Assembly: GCA_037045155.1 (NCBI GenBank)
Contig: JBAOIG010000003.1
Span: 310,001-374,000, forward strand
DNA from: Thermomicrobiales bacterium
GTDB lineage: Bacteria; Chloroflexota; Chloroflexia; Thermomicrobiales; CFX8
Direction of reading: 5' to 3'
DNA: 64,000 nucleotides
The notes under the pieces were generated by a model, which worked only from the letters and a program-made list of their open reading frames with translations, searched no databases and was not told the DNA's origin. The translations under genes were made by a program, and so were the position numbers. Numbering within the stretch: the first letter of the stretch is position 1; each line of letters begins with the position of its first letter. Positions 26,039 through 35,018 of this stretch are shown in pieces.

Positions 26039-26984
26039 GGGCGAGTTCGTTCAGCGCATCCACCACAAGCCCGGGCAGATCCTCTCCGCCGTGTCCCGCG
26101 TCCTGCATGACGGTGAGCTGGCTCGTCGTCCAGCGCTTGGAAAGCTCCCATGCGGTCTGCAGCGGGCTGCTGATATCGTATCGACCGTGGATAAGACGGC
26201 CAGGGATCCCATCGAGAGTCTCGGCGTCCCGAATCAGCTGATCCTCTTCCAGAAACGCTGAGTTGCTCCAGTAGTGCGTCACGAGCCGGGCGAAACGAAC
26301 TCGGAACTCAGGATCCTCGTATCGGGGGCTCGGCTGGTGGCCCGGGGCGAGCGAGACATGGACATCCTCCCAGACACACCATTCGTGAGCGGCACGCTCG
26401 CGAACCGCATCGTCGGGGTCACGAAGCATTGCCGCATATGCGTCGACGAGTCGCATACCGCGGTACTGTTCGGGGACGGCCGCAGCGAATCGATCCCACT
26501 CACGCGGAAATACGCGGCCCATGTCCTCTGTTACCCACTCGACCTCGCGACGTGAGGTCGTCGTCACGAGCCCCAACACCAGCCCACGAACTCGATTCGG
26601 ATGTGCCTGAGCGTAGGCCAGCGCCAACGTCGTCCCCCAGGAGAGACCGAGAATGACCCACCGGTCGACGGCATGCAGCTCGCGCAGCGCCTCGATATCG
26701 GCGATCAGGCGCTGGGTCGTGTTGGTCGATAGATCTGCGTCTGGTTCGCTGGCCAGGGGCCAGCTCCGGCCGGCGCCGCGCTGATCGAACAGGATCGCCC
26801 GGTACACATCCGGATTGAAGAATCGCCGTTGCCCCGCGGACGCCCCGGAACCCGGCCCGCCATGCAGGAACAGTGCCGGGATTCCATCGGGGTTGCCGCA
26901 TGCCTCCCAGTACAGGTGGTGTCCATCGTGTGTATCGAGAAACCCATGCTCGAACGGTTCGATTTCCGGATATCGTCGGTCCAT
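26031..26984 (-). CDS. pip: Proline iminopeptidase
   Basis: A 317-residue alpha/beta hydrolase of peptidase family S33, which removes N-terminal proline from peptides. The oxyanion motif HGGPGSGAS follows strand 3, the nucleophile elbow is GLSWGTTLALAYAQAHP, the acidic residue is in HGRYDISSP and the catalytic histidine in DAGHGGEDLP. FDQRGAGRSWP is also family-typical. The ATG at 26984 has GAGGAG six bases upstream; upstream in-frame codons lack any signal. Confidence 0.9.
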   Translation of the reverse strand: MDRRYPEIEPFEHGFLDTHDGHHLYWEACGNPDGIPALFLHGGPGSGASAGQRRFFNPDVYRAILFDQRGAGRSWPLASEPDADLSTNTTQRLIADIEALRELHAVDRWVILGLSWGTTLALAYAQAHPNRVRGLVLGLVTTTSRREVEWVTEDMGRVFPREWDRFAAAVPEQYRGMRLVDAYAAMLRDPDDAVRERAAHEWCVWEDVHVSLAPGHQPSPRYEDPEFRVRFARLVTHYWSNSAFLEEDQLIRDAETLDGIPGRLIHGRYDISSPLQTAWELSKRWTTSQLTVMQDAGHGGEDLPGLVVDALNELARA

Positions 26985-27039
26985 TGCGGTCTCCTCGGTG
27001 CGTGACAAGATGGAGCGGTGCGACGGCATCCGCCGGGTC

Positions 27040-27405
27040 TCATTGCTTCTGCGTTGGCCAGAGGCCCGCCCGGCGTCGATGGATCGTCATGTAGGAGAAC
27101 GACGTGCCGGCCGGCCGCACGGAGCGCCACGCCCCGACCGGGATAACCAGCACCTCCTGGGGATTTAGCCGATATTCGTCCTCATCGACCAGCACAATCC
27201 CTTCGCCGGCGACCGCGATGACGACGACATCCACCTCGCGGTTCAAGTGACGCTGGATCGGTGTGTCGGCGCTGATGACGACGACATTCATGTTGAGGTC
27301 GCTGGACGTGAGCGACCAGACCGCGCCATTGACATTCGCTGCCGCAGCTATCTGTCGTGGGTTGATCCATGCGCTTGTTTCGAGTCGCTCGTTCGATCCG
27401 GTCAT
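27040..27405 (-). CDS. Small cupin-fold protein downstream of ureC
   Basis: A 121-residue protein. The pattern DTPIQRHLNREVDVVVIAVAGEGIVLVDEDEYRLNPQEVLV is a single cupin domain, but the two metal-binding histidines of the first motif are reduced to one (RHLN), so metal binding is doubtful. The ATG at 27405 follows AGGA. It lies 32 bases downstream of ureC on the same strand and is probably cotranscribed with it. A longer open frame reaching 28023 runs antiparallel-free inside ureC and is rejected. Confidence 0.65.
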   Translation of the reverse strand: MTGSNERLETSAWINPRQIAAAANVNGAVWSLTSSDLNMNVVVISADTPIQRHLNREVDVVVIAVAGEGIVLVDEDEYRLNPQEVLVIPVGAWRSVRPAGTSFSYMTIHRRRAGLWPTQKQ

Positions 27406-27437
27406 CTGGCGTTCCTGTTCGATGATGTCTTCGGCAC

Positions 27438-29150
27438 TCAGGCGAGGAAGTAGCGTTGGCCGAGCGGCAGGCTTTCGGCCGGCGGATTGTTGACCGCTTC
27501 GCCGTTGATCAGTACCTCGTGAGTCGTCGGATCGACCTCGATTCGTGGGCTGGCAGCGTTGTGCAGCATATCGCTCTTGAACGTCGTGCGAACGTTGCGA
27601 ACGGCGACCGGGCGACGGCGCAGGTGCCCTCCACGAGGAATGCCGCTGGCGGCGTATCGCGAGACGAAATTTACTGCGAGATGGGCGGGCGCGAGCCCCA
27701 TGCCGCCCCACATCGGCCGGTAGATGAGCGGTTGGCTGCCTCGCGTCGATCCCTGACCATCGCCGACCTGAGCGGCGCTGACGAACCCCCCCTTGATGAC
27801 GGCAGTGGGCTTGGCGCCAAAGAAAGCCGGTTGCCAGATGACCAGATCGGCCAGCTTCCCAGGTTCGAGGCTTCCGACCTCGTGATCCAGTCCGTGGGCA
27901 ATCGCGGCGTTGATTGTGTACTTGGCCAGGTACTGGAGAATGCGCGCGTTGTCGTCCCCCTCGTTTGTTGCTGGGTCGAACCCGCCGCCACGCACGGTTT
28001 TCATGTGATGCGCCAACTGCCACGTGCGGGAGATAACCTCGCCGATTCTGCCCATCCCCTGTGAATCAGAGGAGACAATAGCGATCGCGCCAAGGTCATG
28101 CAGGATATCTTCGGCAGCAATCGTCGATGCGCGGACGCGGTCGCGCGCAGCAGCCATATCCTCCGGATTGTTTCTGTCGAGTCGGTGGACGGTAATGATC
28201 ATCGCCAACTGCTCGGCGACCGAGTTGACCGACCACGGCAGCGTCGGATTGGTGGACGATCCGATGATCCGGGGGTCGGAGCAGATCTCGATCAGGTTCG
28301 GCGCGTGTCCACCGCCGGAACCCTCGACGTGATACGCGTGGATCGAACGCCCTGCGATCGCCGCGATCGTCTCGGCAAGCGCTCCCGCTTCATTCAGGCC
28401 ATCGGTGTGAATCGCGACCTGACCGCCGGCCAGGTCGGCAATCGAGAGACAGGCGTCGATGACGGAGGGAAAGGCGCCGACGTCCTCGTGGATCTTCAGC
28501 CCGGACGCGCCGACCTCGAACGCCGTCTCCAGCTCCGCTCGATCGCTCGAGCCGCGAGCGAGCACCGCAAGATTCATCGGCACTGCCTCGAATGCCTCAA
28601 AGACGTGCAGCATGTTGCTCAGCGGGTTGACTCCCAGGTCCCAGACCCCGCCGCTGCCCTGGCCGACGAGCGTTGTGATCCCGCTGTATGCGGCCGCGCC
28701 GATGATGCTGGAGGACGACAAGTGGACGTGGGTATCCACCCCGCCGGGAGTGACGATCGCCCCGTCGGCCGCAATCAGTCCGGTCGCGCTGCCGATCAAC
28801 AGCTCGATATCGTCGGTGACATCCGGGTTGCCCGCTCGCCCGATCCCGGCGATCCGGCCGTCCTTGATGCCGATGTTGCTGCGGAAGATTCCAAGCACCG
28901 GATCCATGATGATCGCGTTCGTGATGACCAGGTCGAGCTGGCTGGCGCTTGTCCGGCCGTTCCAGCCGGAGCGGCCAAAGAGCATCCCATCGCGCATCGG
29001 CCGGCCGAAGCCAGCTAGTGGCTCGAACCCTGGCAGCGTGTCGTCGCGCTCGACGCGGGCGAAGAGATTCGTATCGGCCAGTCGGATCCGATCGTCGGCT
29101 GTTGCGCCGTAGCGACGGTTGTACTCAGCTCGCTCCATCCGGATTGGCAT
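27438..29150 (-). CDS. ureC: Divergent urease alpha subunit (UreC-like nickel amidohydrolase)
   Basis: A 570-residue protein, the standard UreC length. All nickel ligands are present: H141 and H143 (DTHVH), the lysine that would be carbamylated, K219 (GLKIHED), H248 (AIHTDGLNE), H274 (AYHVEG) and D362 (SSDSQG). The catalytic flap His is kept (H322), as is R338. The flap Cys is Val321, the substrate-contacting Ala after D362 is Gly365, and the loop after VGQGSG is about five residues shorter than the usual GTGPAAGTHATTCTPG loop. It may therefore hydrolyse something other than urea. ATG at 29150 has AGGAG seven bases upstream. Confidence 0.85.
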   Translation of the reverse strand: MPIRMERAEYNRRYGATADDRIRLADTNLFARVERDDTLPGFEPLAGFGRPMRDGMLFGRSGWNGRTSASQLDLVITNAIIMDPVLGIFRSNIGIKDGRIAGIGRAGNPDVTDDIELLIGSATGLIAADGAIVTPGGVDTHVHLSSSSIIGAAAYSGITTLVGQGSGGVWDLGVNPLSNMLHVFEAFEAVPMNLAVLARGSSDRAELETAFEVGASGLKIHEDVGAFPSVIDACLSIADLAGGQVAIHTDGLNEAGALAETIAAIAGRSIHAYHVEGSGGGHAPNLIEICSDPRIIGSSTNPTLPWSVNSVAEQLAMIITVHRLDRNNPEDMAAARDRVRASTIAAEDILHDLGAIAIVSSDSQGMGRIGEVISRTWQLAHHMKTVRGGGFDPATNEGDDNARILQYLAKYTINAAIAHGLDHEVGSLEPGKLADLVIWQPAFFGAKPTAVIKGGFVSAAQVGDGQGSTRGSQPLIYRPMWGGMGLAPAHLAVNFVSRYAASGIPRGGHLRRRPVAVRNVRTTFKSDMLHNAASPRIEVDPTTHEVLINGEAVNNPPAESLPLGQRYFLA

Positions 29151-29239
29151 CGCGACGCTCCTCTCGCATGGCACGATCGAGACAGGAGTGCATGATACTC
29201 TGACTGGACTATTGGCCAGGGAGACAGGAAGGCGTCGCG

Positions 29240-30346
29240 ATGGATGCGATCGATGGAACCACCAGTCGAGCACAATCGGGTCGGGTATTTCCGAAGCACC
29301 GCTTCGCCGGCAGCCACCTTGAGATCGGCGAACAATTCGGCGAGGCGTGTCGCGACCTGATCGCCAGCCATCTCGACAAGGCGCTTGGCCGGCTGTCCGA
29401 GCGATCTGCGATGAGCCGCGAGGATGCGCTGGAGAAGGCGCTTGCCTATCGACCGTGGATCCAGCGCTACGCCGCGTTCTTCGACGACGAAATCCAGGGT
29501 GTTGCCCGTGGCGCCCGTATCTCGCTTGGCGAGGCATGCCTGCTCCAGCTACGCGCCGAAGTCGCAACGCCGGTCGCCCCGGACGATGCCGCCGAATGCA
29601 CGACCTTTGCTGTCCAGCCGGAAGCGACGGCAAATGGCATCGGCCTCGTCGGCCAGAACGCCGACCTGCCGGCCTTCTACGGCGAGATCGCCATCGTTGC
29701 GGAGATCGTCCCCGACAACGCGCCGCGCCTCCTGATGCTGATGCCAGCCGGGCAGGTGTCGTACATCGGCATCAACGATCGCGGCCTCGGTGTCTTTGCC
29801 AACTTCGTCACCTGCAATGGTTGGCGGCTTGGCTTCCCGCGCTACCTGTTCTCACGATTGGCCCTGACGCGCGACACCGTCGATGACGCGATCATGGCAG
29901 TGCGCGGTGTTCGCCGGGCGTCGTCGCGCAACCTGATCATGCTCGACGCGCGTGGCATCGCCGCCGACCTGGAGACGACACCGACCTCCGACGCGCGGCT
30001 TGATCCGACGGACGGGATCCTCACTCACGCCAACCACTATGTCTCCCCGTCGCTCCTTGCCGAGGAGCGCTCGCCGGAGGAATCTGTCGCCAACTCACGC
30101 GCCCGACAAGATCGGATGTCGTCGCTGCTTGCCGAACGACGTGGCCACCTCGATGCCGGGATGATGGAGGAGGTCCTCCGCGACCGCGCCTGCTACCCGG
30201 ACGCGCTGTGCAGGATGCCGGGAGACGCGCCGGGAAGCGACATAATCACCTTCGCATCGGTGATCGCCGAGCCGTCCGAAGGACGGATGCGCGTCGCGGT
30301 TGGCCCGCCGAATCAACACCCGTACGTCGAGCACCGGCTGGAGTAG
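29240..30346 (+). CDS. C45-family Ntn-hydrolase/acyltransferase
   Basis: A 368-residue protein related to acyl-CoA:6-aminopenicillanate acyltransferase. These proteins self-cleave before a cysteine that becomes the N-terminal nucleophile; here it is the Cys of AAECTTFAV, with GLVGQNADLP next, the usual layout. MPAGQVSYIGINDRGLGVFANF and the NLIMLDARGIAADLE segment complete the core. It sits on the opposite strand between ureB (convergent, 6 bases) and ureC (divergent, 89 bases). Substrates of related enzymes are amides, so a link to the neighbouring amidohydrolase is possible but unproven. GGAAGG precedes the ATG. Confidence 0.78.
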   Translation: MDAIDGTTSRAQSGRVFPKHRFAGSHLEIGEQFGEACRDLIASHLDKALGRLSERSAMSREDALEKALAYRPWIQRYAAFFDDEIQGVARGARISLGEACLLQLRAEVATPVAPDDAAECTTFAVQPEATANGIGLVGQNADLPAFYGEIAIVAEIVPDNAPRLLMLMPAGQVSYIGINDRGLGVFANFVTCNGWRLGFPRYLFSRLALTRDTVDDAIMAVRGVRRASSRNLIMLDARGIAADLETTPTSDARLDPTDGILTHANHYVSPSLLAEERSPEESVANSRARQDRMSSLLAERRGHLDAGMMEEVLRDRACYPDALCRMPGDAPGSDIITFASVIAEPSEGRMRVAVGPPNQHPYVEHRLE

Positions 30347-30352
30347 CCCGCT

Positions 30353-30727
30353 CTAGCCTGCCGGAACGTGCCGGAATCCGCGTTCGATGAGCTTCGCCAG
30401 CGCCTCGTGTGGGTCGGTCTCATCGAGCGGCCCGTTCACGGCATCGTTGAATCCGTGCACCACACGAGCGCCGCCAATCGGCACGAGTGTGACGGTGACG
30501 GTGGACCGTGGCTCTATCCGGACCGCCCCGTCCGACGGCACGTCGAGACGCATTCCCCAGGCAGCCAATCGGTCGAAGGCCAGGTGGGGGTTCGCTTCGA
30601 AGACGTGATAATGCGCGGTGATATGAACCGGGACGAGCCCGGTGTTGGTAATCGCAACCGTCGTCACCGGCAAGCCCGCGTTGAGCTCTACTGGCTCGTC
30701 GCGCCGGATAATCTGTCCGGGGATCAT
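30353..30727 (-). CDS. ureB: Urease beta subunit
   Basis: A 124-residue UreB: MIPGQIIRRDEPVELNAGLP, NTGLVPVHITAHYHVFEANP, LAFDRLAAWGMRLDVPSDGAV and RIEPRSTVTVTLVPIGGARV follow the family in order. It has about 20 more C-terminal residues than a typical stand-alone UreB. UreB is a structural subunit next to the active-site flap. The ATG overlaps the stop of ureA by four bases. Usually ureC follows directly; here an opposite-strand gene intervenes. Confidence 0.9.
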   Translation of the reverse strand: MIPGQIIRRDEPVELNAGLPVTTVAITNTGLVPVHITAHYHVFEANPHLAFDRLAAWGMRLDVPSDGAVRIEPRSTVTVTLVPIGGARVVHGFNDAVNGPLDETDPHEALAKLIERGFRHVPAG

Positions 30728-31038
30728 CCGGCGTTCTCCCCGATCGGATTGCGAACGGTCACAAGGCGCGTGCCGTCGGGGAACATTGCATCGACCTGAA
30801 CGACAGACAGCATTTCCGGCACTCCCTCCATCACGTCGTCCCTGTGCAACACCGTGCTGGCATGGCGGATGACCTCGTCGAAGCTCGCGCCGCCTCGCGC
30901 CGCGTCGAAGATCTCATCGGTGATGAGCGCGACCGCCTCAGGATAGTTCAGCAGCAGTCCACGTGCGAGATGCCGACGCGCCAGCTCCGCGGCGACAAAC
31001 ACGAGCAGACGGTCAGTTTCCTTCGGAGTCAGTGCCAC
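30724..31038 (-). CDS. ureA: Urease gamma subunit
   Basis: A 104-residue UreA: ALTPKETDRLLVFVAAELAR, GLLLNYPEAVALITDEIFDAARGG, VMEGVPEMLSVVQVDAMFPDGTRLVTVRNPI match the family from end to end. It is a structural subunit of the urease trimer. The GTG at 31038 is chosen because AGGAGG lies six bases upstream; it overlaps the 3' end of the lipoprotein gene by 26 bases. No ureD, ureE, ureF or ureG is in the window. Confidence 0.9.
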   Translation of the reverse strand: MALTPKETDRLLVFVAAELARRHLARGLLLNYPEAVALITDEIFDAARGGASFDEVIRHASTVLHRDDVMEGVPEMLSVVQVDAMFPDGTRLVTVRNPIGENAG

Positions 31039-32137
31039 CGTGTTCCTCCTGAGGCGTGGAGCTGTGGTCGATCGTTGGCAGAATGGGCGGCATTGGCCGG
31101 CGGACGCCGAGAGCGATCTGGACCGAGCGCCCGATCGCCGCGCGTATCTCGCTCCATTGGCTTGGCGGCGCGACAACCGTGATCCCCAACTCGGCAGCCC
31201 GCTCACGCGAGATACGCAGCGCCATCGGAAGCCGCCGTTCGATCGACTGGCGACGGATCACCAGGATGGTCGTAATCATGACCGAGGACACCACGATGAC
31301 CCCAACCGCAAACAGGATCGCCAGCGCGGCGAGTGCCCACGGAGTGTCCTTGCCGACGGTGGAGTCGGCCGTGATTGACGTCGGTTCATCGAGTGAGAGT
31401 GTCCACCTCGCGCTGTCATTCCCGATCTTTTGTCCGGTCGAGTCCCGAATGCGTCCCGGCATCGTCGCGGTGTAGGTGATTGTGACGGCGTCGGGCAGCG
31501 CACTGGGTGACTGCGGCTGTCGTGAAGCGGGAAGAATTGACTCGATCGCCGCCCGAAGGGTCTGCCCATCGAAGGTCAGCTCGAGGTGATACTTGTTGCC
31601 ACCAACAGCCGGGTTCGACCGTGTGAACGTGCCCTGAAACGGGGCAATCGGGCTGCTATCGGATCGATTCAGCATCGAGTTGATGAGACTGTTGAGCTCG
31701 GCCGCCGCATTGCCTGCGTCGGACGACGACCGTGCCGCACGGAGACCCAGCTGAGTCGCGCTGTCGATTCGCTGGACTTCGTAACCATCACTGGTCATTC
31801 GTTCGTCGACCCTGGCGATTTCGTTCGTGAGGCGGGTGACTTCGGCTGGCTCCAACAAGTCGCGCTGGAAGGTGATTACCAGACGGTGGCCGGCGGAGCC
31901 GTCGACGACGAAGGTTGACCCGAAATCGACGTTGACGCACGCTGACAGCACCAGCGCAAGGAGGATTACCGCTGCGCCGCGTGGCAGTCCGTGTCTGGTG
32001 GGCCAGCGACTCGCACAGGGAGCGTCGTGTGCCGTCAATCGCGCCTCCAAACGTCCAGTCGTCAGGCCTTCACGTGACTGCCCGACAGGCGTATAGCATA
32101 CGTTCACCACTTGTCGCGATGCACGTAACTCGTCCAT
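31013..32137 (-). CDS. Lipoprotein of DUF3153/LppM type with C-terminal membrane helix
   Basis: A protein of up to 374 residues. A signal peptide ends in the lipobox LLALVLSAC, about 65 residues from the first ATG, so the real start is probably downstream of 32137. FGSTFVVDGSAGHRLVITFQRDLL begins an extracytoplasmic domain of about 200 residues, followed by a membrane helix (ALAALAILFAVGVIVVSSVM) and a basic cytoplasmic tail. The layout fits the DUF3153/LppM family, of unknown function. The start near 32040-31990 could not be fixed. Confidence 0.65.
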   Translation of the reverse strand: MDELRASRQVVNVCYTPVGQSREGLTTGRLEARLTAHDAPCASRWPTRHGLPRGAAVILLALVLSACVNVDFGSTFVVDGSAGHRLVITFQRDLLEPAEVTRLTNEIARVDERMTSDGYEVQRIDSATQLGLRAARSSSDAGNAAAELNSLINSMLNRSDSSPIAPFQGTFTRSNPAVGGNKYHLELTFDGQTLRAAIESILPASRQPQSPSALPDAVTITYTATMPGRIRDSTGQKIGNDSARWTLSLDEPTSITADSTVGKDTPWALAALAILFAVGVIVVSSVMITTILVIRRQSIERRLPMALRISRERAAELGITVVAPPSQWSEIRAAIGRSVQIALGVRRPMPPILPTIDHSSTPQEEHGGTDSEGN

Positions 32138-32171
32138 GCTTGAGAACGACTACAGATCGAGGGGACTTGCC

Positions 32172-32774
32172 GTGTATCACCGTGCGCCGATCCCGACATC
32201 GCTGGCGATGATCATTGCAACGCAGCCGGCAGGTGAGGCCGGCCGGATCGACTACGCGTTCCAGTTCGCCGCGGCGGCGCATGGCACGCAACTGCGCGAT
32301 GAGGGAACGCCGTTCATCGACCACCCGGTTGCAGTCGCTGCGATCCTCTGGGGCGAGCTGGGAAACCGTGATCCCGACATGATCGTGGCGGCGTTGATGC
32401 ACGACGTGCTCGAAGATTGCGCAGGAATCGATCCGATAGCGTTGGCTGATCTCATCGGACCGCGCGCATTCAATCTCGTCGTGAGCGTCACTAAGCCGCC
32501 AGCGCCAGACGAGCGCAAACCGGAGCGAGATCGGGCCTATCTCGACGCGTTACGGCTGTCATCCTCCGATGTCCGACTGTTGAAGCTTGCTGACCGGATT
32601 CATAACCTGCGGGAAGTCATCCACTCGGGTGATCCCGCCAAGGCTCGGCGCTATCTCGAGGCGAGTCGGCTGGAGTTCTACCCCCTCGCGCTCGCGACAA
32701 GCGCCGTCGCTGCGCGTCTGGTGTCCGACGCATGCGACGCCATCGAACGATACCTGGAGGAGATGGACGCATAG
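32172..32774 (+). CDS. HD-domain (p)ppGpp hydrolase-like protein
   Basis: A 200-residue single-domain protein with the SpoT/MESH1 HD pattern: FAAAAHGTQLRDEGTPFIDHPVAVA, the metal motif AALMHDVLED (His-Asp), and LKLADRIHNLRE. There is no synthetase domain. Family members hydrolyse the alarmone ppGpp or related nucleotides. The GTG at 32172 is preferred over the ATG at 32136 because GAGGGG lies seven bases before it; the ATG would overlap the divergent gene's start. Confidence 0.82.
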   Translation: MYHRAPIPTSLAMIIATQPAGEAGRIDYAFQFAAAAHGTQLRDEGTPFIDHPVAVAAILWGELGNRDPDMIVAALMHDVLEDCAGIDPIALADLIGPRAFNLVVSVTKPPAPDERKPERDRAYLDALRLSSSDVRLLKLADRIHNLREVIHSGDPAKARRYLEASRLEFYPLALATSAVAARLVSDACDAIERYLEEMDA

Positions 32775-32781
32775 GTCAGCC

Positions 32782-34269
32782 TCAGATCGACGCCGGGATC
32801 TTCCCTGTTGCCATCGCTGTCTCGATACGCTTCGCAGTGATCGGCACCCGGACCCGGAATGTCGTGCCGTCTCCGAGCTCACTGTCGACATCGATTTCCC
32901 CGCGGTGGATCGCTGCGATCCACCGGGCGATCGAAAGCCCGAGGCCTGCTCCGCCGTGGGCGCGTGATCGCGCGTCGTCGGCGCGATAGAACCGCTCGAA
33001 GACTCGGCGCAGATGCTCCGGTCGAATACCTGGCCCGGAATCGGCGACCGCGATAATGGCATCCTGACCGTCCCGATCCAGCGTCAGGGTCACATCTCCC
33101 TCGTGGGAGGCGTACGTGAAGGCGTTATCCAGCAGGATCAGAATCAGTTGGCGGAGCTGGTCGGCGTTCCCCTCGACGATTATCTGTGGGGCCGCGCCAT
33201 CGACGTCCGGGGCGGGTAGTGAGATCGAGAATGGTCGGCCGTGGGCCAGAGGCGTCGCGAACCGGCCCGCGTCGCGAACGATTTCGACCAGGTCTACCGA
33301 CTCCATCTCCGGTCGCCAGCCGACGTCGGCGCGGGCGAGGGTCAGGAGATTCTGGACCAGGCGCGTCATTCGGTCCACTTCGTCGCGGACGTCGGTGAGG
33401 CCCTCGCGAAGGTCTGCAGAATCGACAATGCCGCTGTCCACTTGCCGGAGCATGATCTCGCTGTTGGCGCGAAGCGCCGTCAGCGGGGTGCGCAACTCGT
33501 GAGACGCGTCGGCGACGAATCGGCGCTGAGCGTTGAATGTCTCTTCCAGCCGCGCGAGCATATCGTTGAACGTCTCGGCCAGGTCCTGAAGCTCATCGTG
33601 TGTGCGGGGCAGATCGATGCGTTGAGAGAGATCCCGGGTGCTGCCAATCGAGCGCGCGGTGTGGCTCATGCGAGCCAGCGGGCTGAGCGCGCCCTCGCTG
33701 ATCACCCACGCGCCCGCTGCCAGGAGGATCGTCGCCATCGTCGACCCGATCAGCAACGTCTGCTTCAGCGCGCTGAGCGTGCGCTGGACGGGGGTGAGCG
33801 GCTCCGCGATCTGGATAAACCAGGTCTCGGCTCGTTGGGGGCTGTAGAGGGGCCCCGATAGCACGCGGACTGGCCCGTTCGCGACGGTCGTCGTATAGAA
33901 GACGGTGTCTCCCTGCGCGCTCTGTGCGAATGCCTCATTGCTGATCTGAATGACGTCGGTGCCGAGGTTATCGGAGCGCCGCTGGACGATTCCATTCTGG
34001 TCGAGAATCTGGATGTACAGCCCCGATGAGGCGAAGGGATTCGGGTTCAGGTTCGGTGGGATCACCAGCACACCGGTGCCAGGCACGAACCAGGCGTCGG
34101 GCTTCTCCTGATAGTTGCTCTGGTAGTTGCGGAATACGTTCTGTAGCCGGGAGTCCAGGCTGCTGTGTAGGTGGCGAGACATCATCACATAAATGCCGCC
34201 GCCCAGAATGAGCAACGAGGTCGCGATGAGCACTGCGGTGGCGAGTACGATGCGAACACGAATCGGCAT
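32782..34269 (-). CDS. Sensor histidine kinase
   Basis: A 495-residue transmembrane kinase. It has an N-terminal helix (residues about 8-29), an extracytoplasmic sensor of about 130 residues, a second helix, a HAMP region, the phospho-acceptor ASHELRTPLTALR, an N-box LILLDNAFTYAS, D-box VADSGPGIRPEH and G-box GAGLGLSIARWI. These match the MprB/BaeS type. It lies 16 bases after its response regulator on the same strand. Signal unknown. The ATG at 34269 precedes the first helix. Confidence 0.9.
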   Translation of the reverse strand: MPIRVRIVLATAVLIATSLLILGGGIYVMMSRHLHSSLDSRLQNVFRNYQSNYQEKPDAWFVPGTGVLVIPPNLNPNPFASSGLYIQILDQNGIVQRRSDNLGTDVIQISNEAFAQSAQGDTVFYTTTVANGPVRVLSGPLYSPQRAETWFIQIAEPLTPVQRTLSALKQTLLIGSTMATILLAAGAWVISEGALSPLARMSHTARSIGSTRDLSQRIDLPRTHDELQDLAETFNDMLARLEETFNAQRRFVADASHELRTPLTALRANSEIMLRQVDSGIVDSADLREGLTDVRDEVDRMTRLVQNLLTLARADVGWRPEMESVDLVEIVRDAGRFATPLAHGRPFSISLPAPDVDGAAPQIIVEGNADQLRQLILILLDNAFTYASHEGDVTLTLDRDGQDAIIAVADSGPGIRPEHLRRVFERFYRADDARSRAHGGAGLGLSIARWIAAIHRGEIDVDSELGDGTTFRVRVPITAKRIETAMATGKIPASI

Positions 34270-34285
34270 GTAGTGATCCCGTGTG

Positions 34286-34999
34286 CTAGTCCCGACGCAG
34301 GACGTACCCCGCGCCACGAACGGTCTGCAGCAGGCGGCTCTCGCCGTCTGCTTCGAGCAGCCGCCGGAGATTCTTGACATAAACCTCAAGGACGTTTGAC
34401 TCGCCGGGGAAGTCGTACCCCCAGACGCGCTCCATGATCACGTCACGCGGCAGCACCTGGTTGGGATGGCGCAAGAACAGCATCAGCAAGTCAAACTCGC
34501 GAGTTGTCAGGTCGATGCGTCTTGCGCTACGGTGGCCGAATCGCGTGGTTGTGTCCAACGACAGATCGTCGTAGCGCAGGATCTCGCCATTCAGCGCGAG
34601 GGATTCCTCCTCGCGCCGATCGCGACGACGAAGGAGTGCGCGGATGCGTGCGACGAGCTCCTCGAACGCGAAGGGCTTGACCAGATAGTCGTCGGCGCCA
34701 GCATCGAGGCCGGCCACGCGGTCAGCAACCTCGTCCCGGGCGGTCAGCATCAGAATCGGCACGTCCTCGCCCGCCGCGCGCAATCGCCGGCAAACCTCCA
34801 GCCCGTCGATGCCCGGGATCATGATGTCCAGCACGACGAGGTCTGGCATGTTGTCGCGGGCGAGGTCGAGAGCCTGACCGCCCGATTCCGCGACAGTGAC
34901 CCGATAGCCTTCAAACGCAAGCCCGCGCCGGACGGCCGAGGCGATAGCCCGGTCATCCTCAACAATCAATACCTGAGCTTGTTCCGAAGTGGCGCCCAT
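34286..34999 (-). CDS. OmpR-family response regulator
   Basis: A 237-residue regulator. The receiver domain holds the acidic pair VEDD and the phospho-accepting D in VVLDIMIPG, with the switch residues T (LMLTARDE) and K (LVKPFAF). The C-terminal winged helix (residues about 145-235) is the OmpR/PhoB type, ending RLLQTVRGAGYVLRRD. It is immediately upstream of the kinase and 19 bases downstream of the M16 peptidase, so the three could be one transcript. Confidence 0.92.
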   Translation of the reverse strand: MGATSEQAQVLIVEDDRAIASAVRRGLAFEGYRVTVAESGGQALDLARDNMPDLVVLDIMIPGIDGLEVCRRLRAAGEDVPILMLTARDEVADRVAGLDAGADDYLVKPFAFEELVARIRALLRRRDRREEESLALNGEILRYDDLSLDTTTRFGHRSARRIDLTTREFDLLMLFLRHPNQVLPRDVIMERVWGYDFPGESNVLEVYVKNLRRLLEADGESRLLQTVRGAGYVLRRD

Positions 35000-35018
35000 A
35001 TGGCTCGTTCGTTTCGTG

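Noticed and set aside
27406..28023. Upstream extension of the cupin gene into ureC
   Set aside because: It lies inside ureC on the same strand in another frame; the ribosome-binding site and fold begin at 27405.
27438..29150. ureC as a pseudogene
   Set aside because: Full length, intact frame, good ribosome-binding site and complete metal-ligand set.
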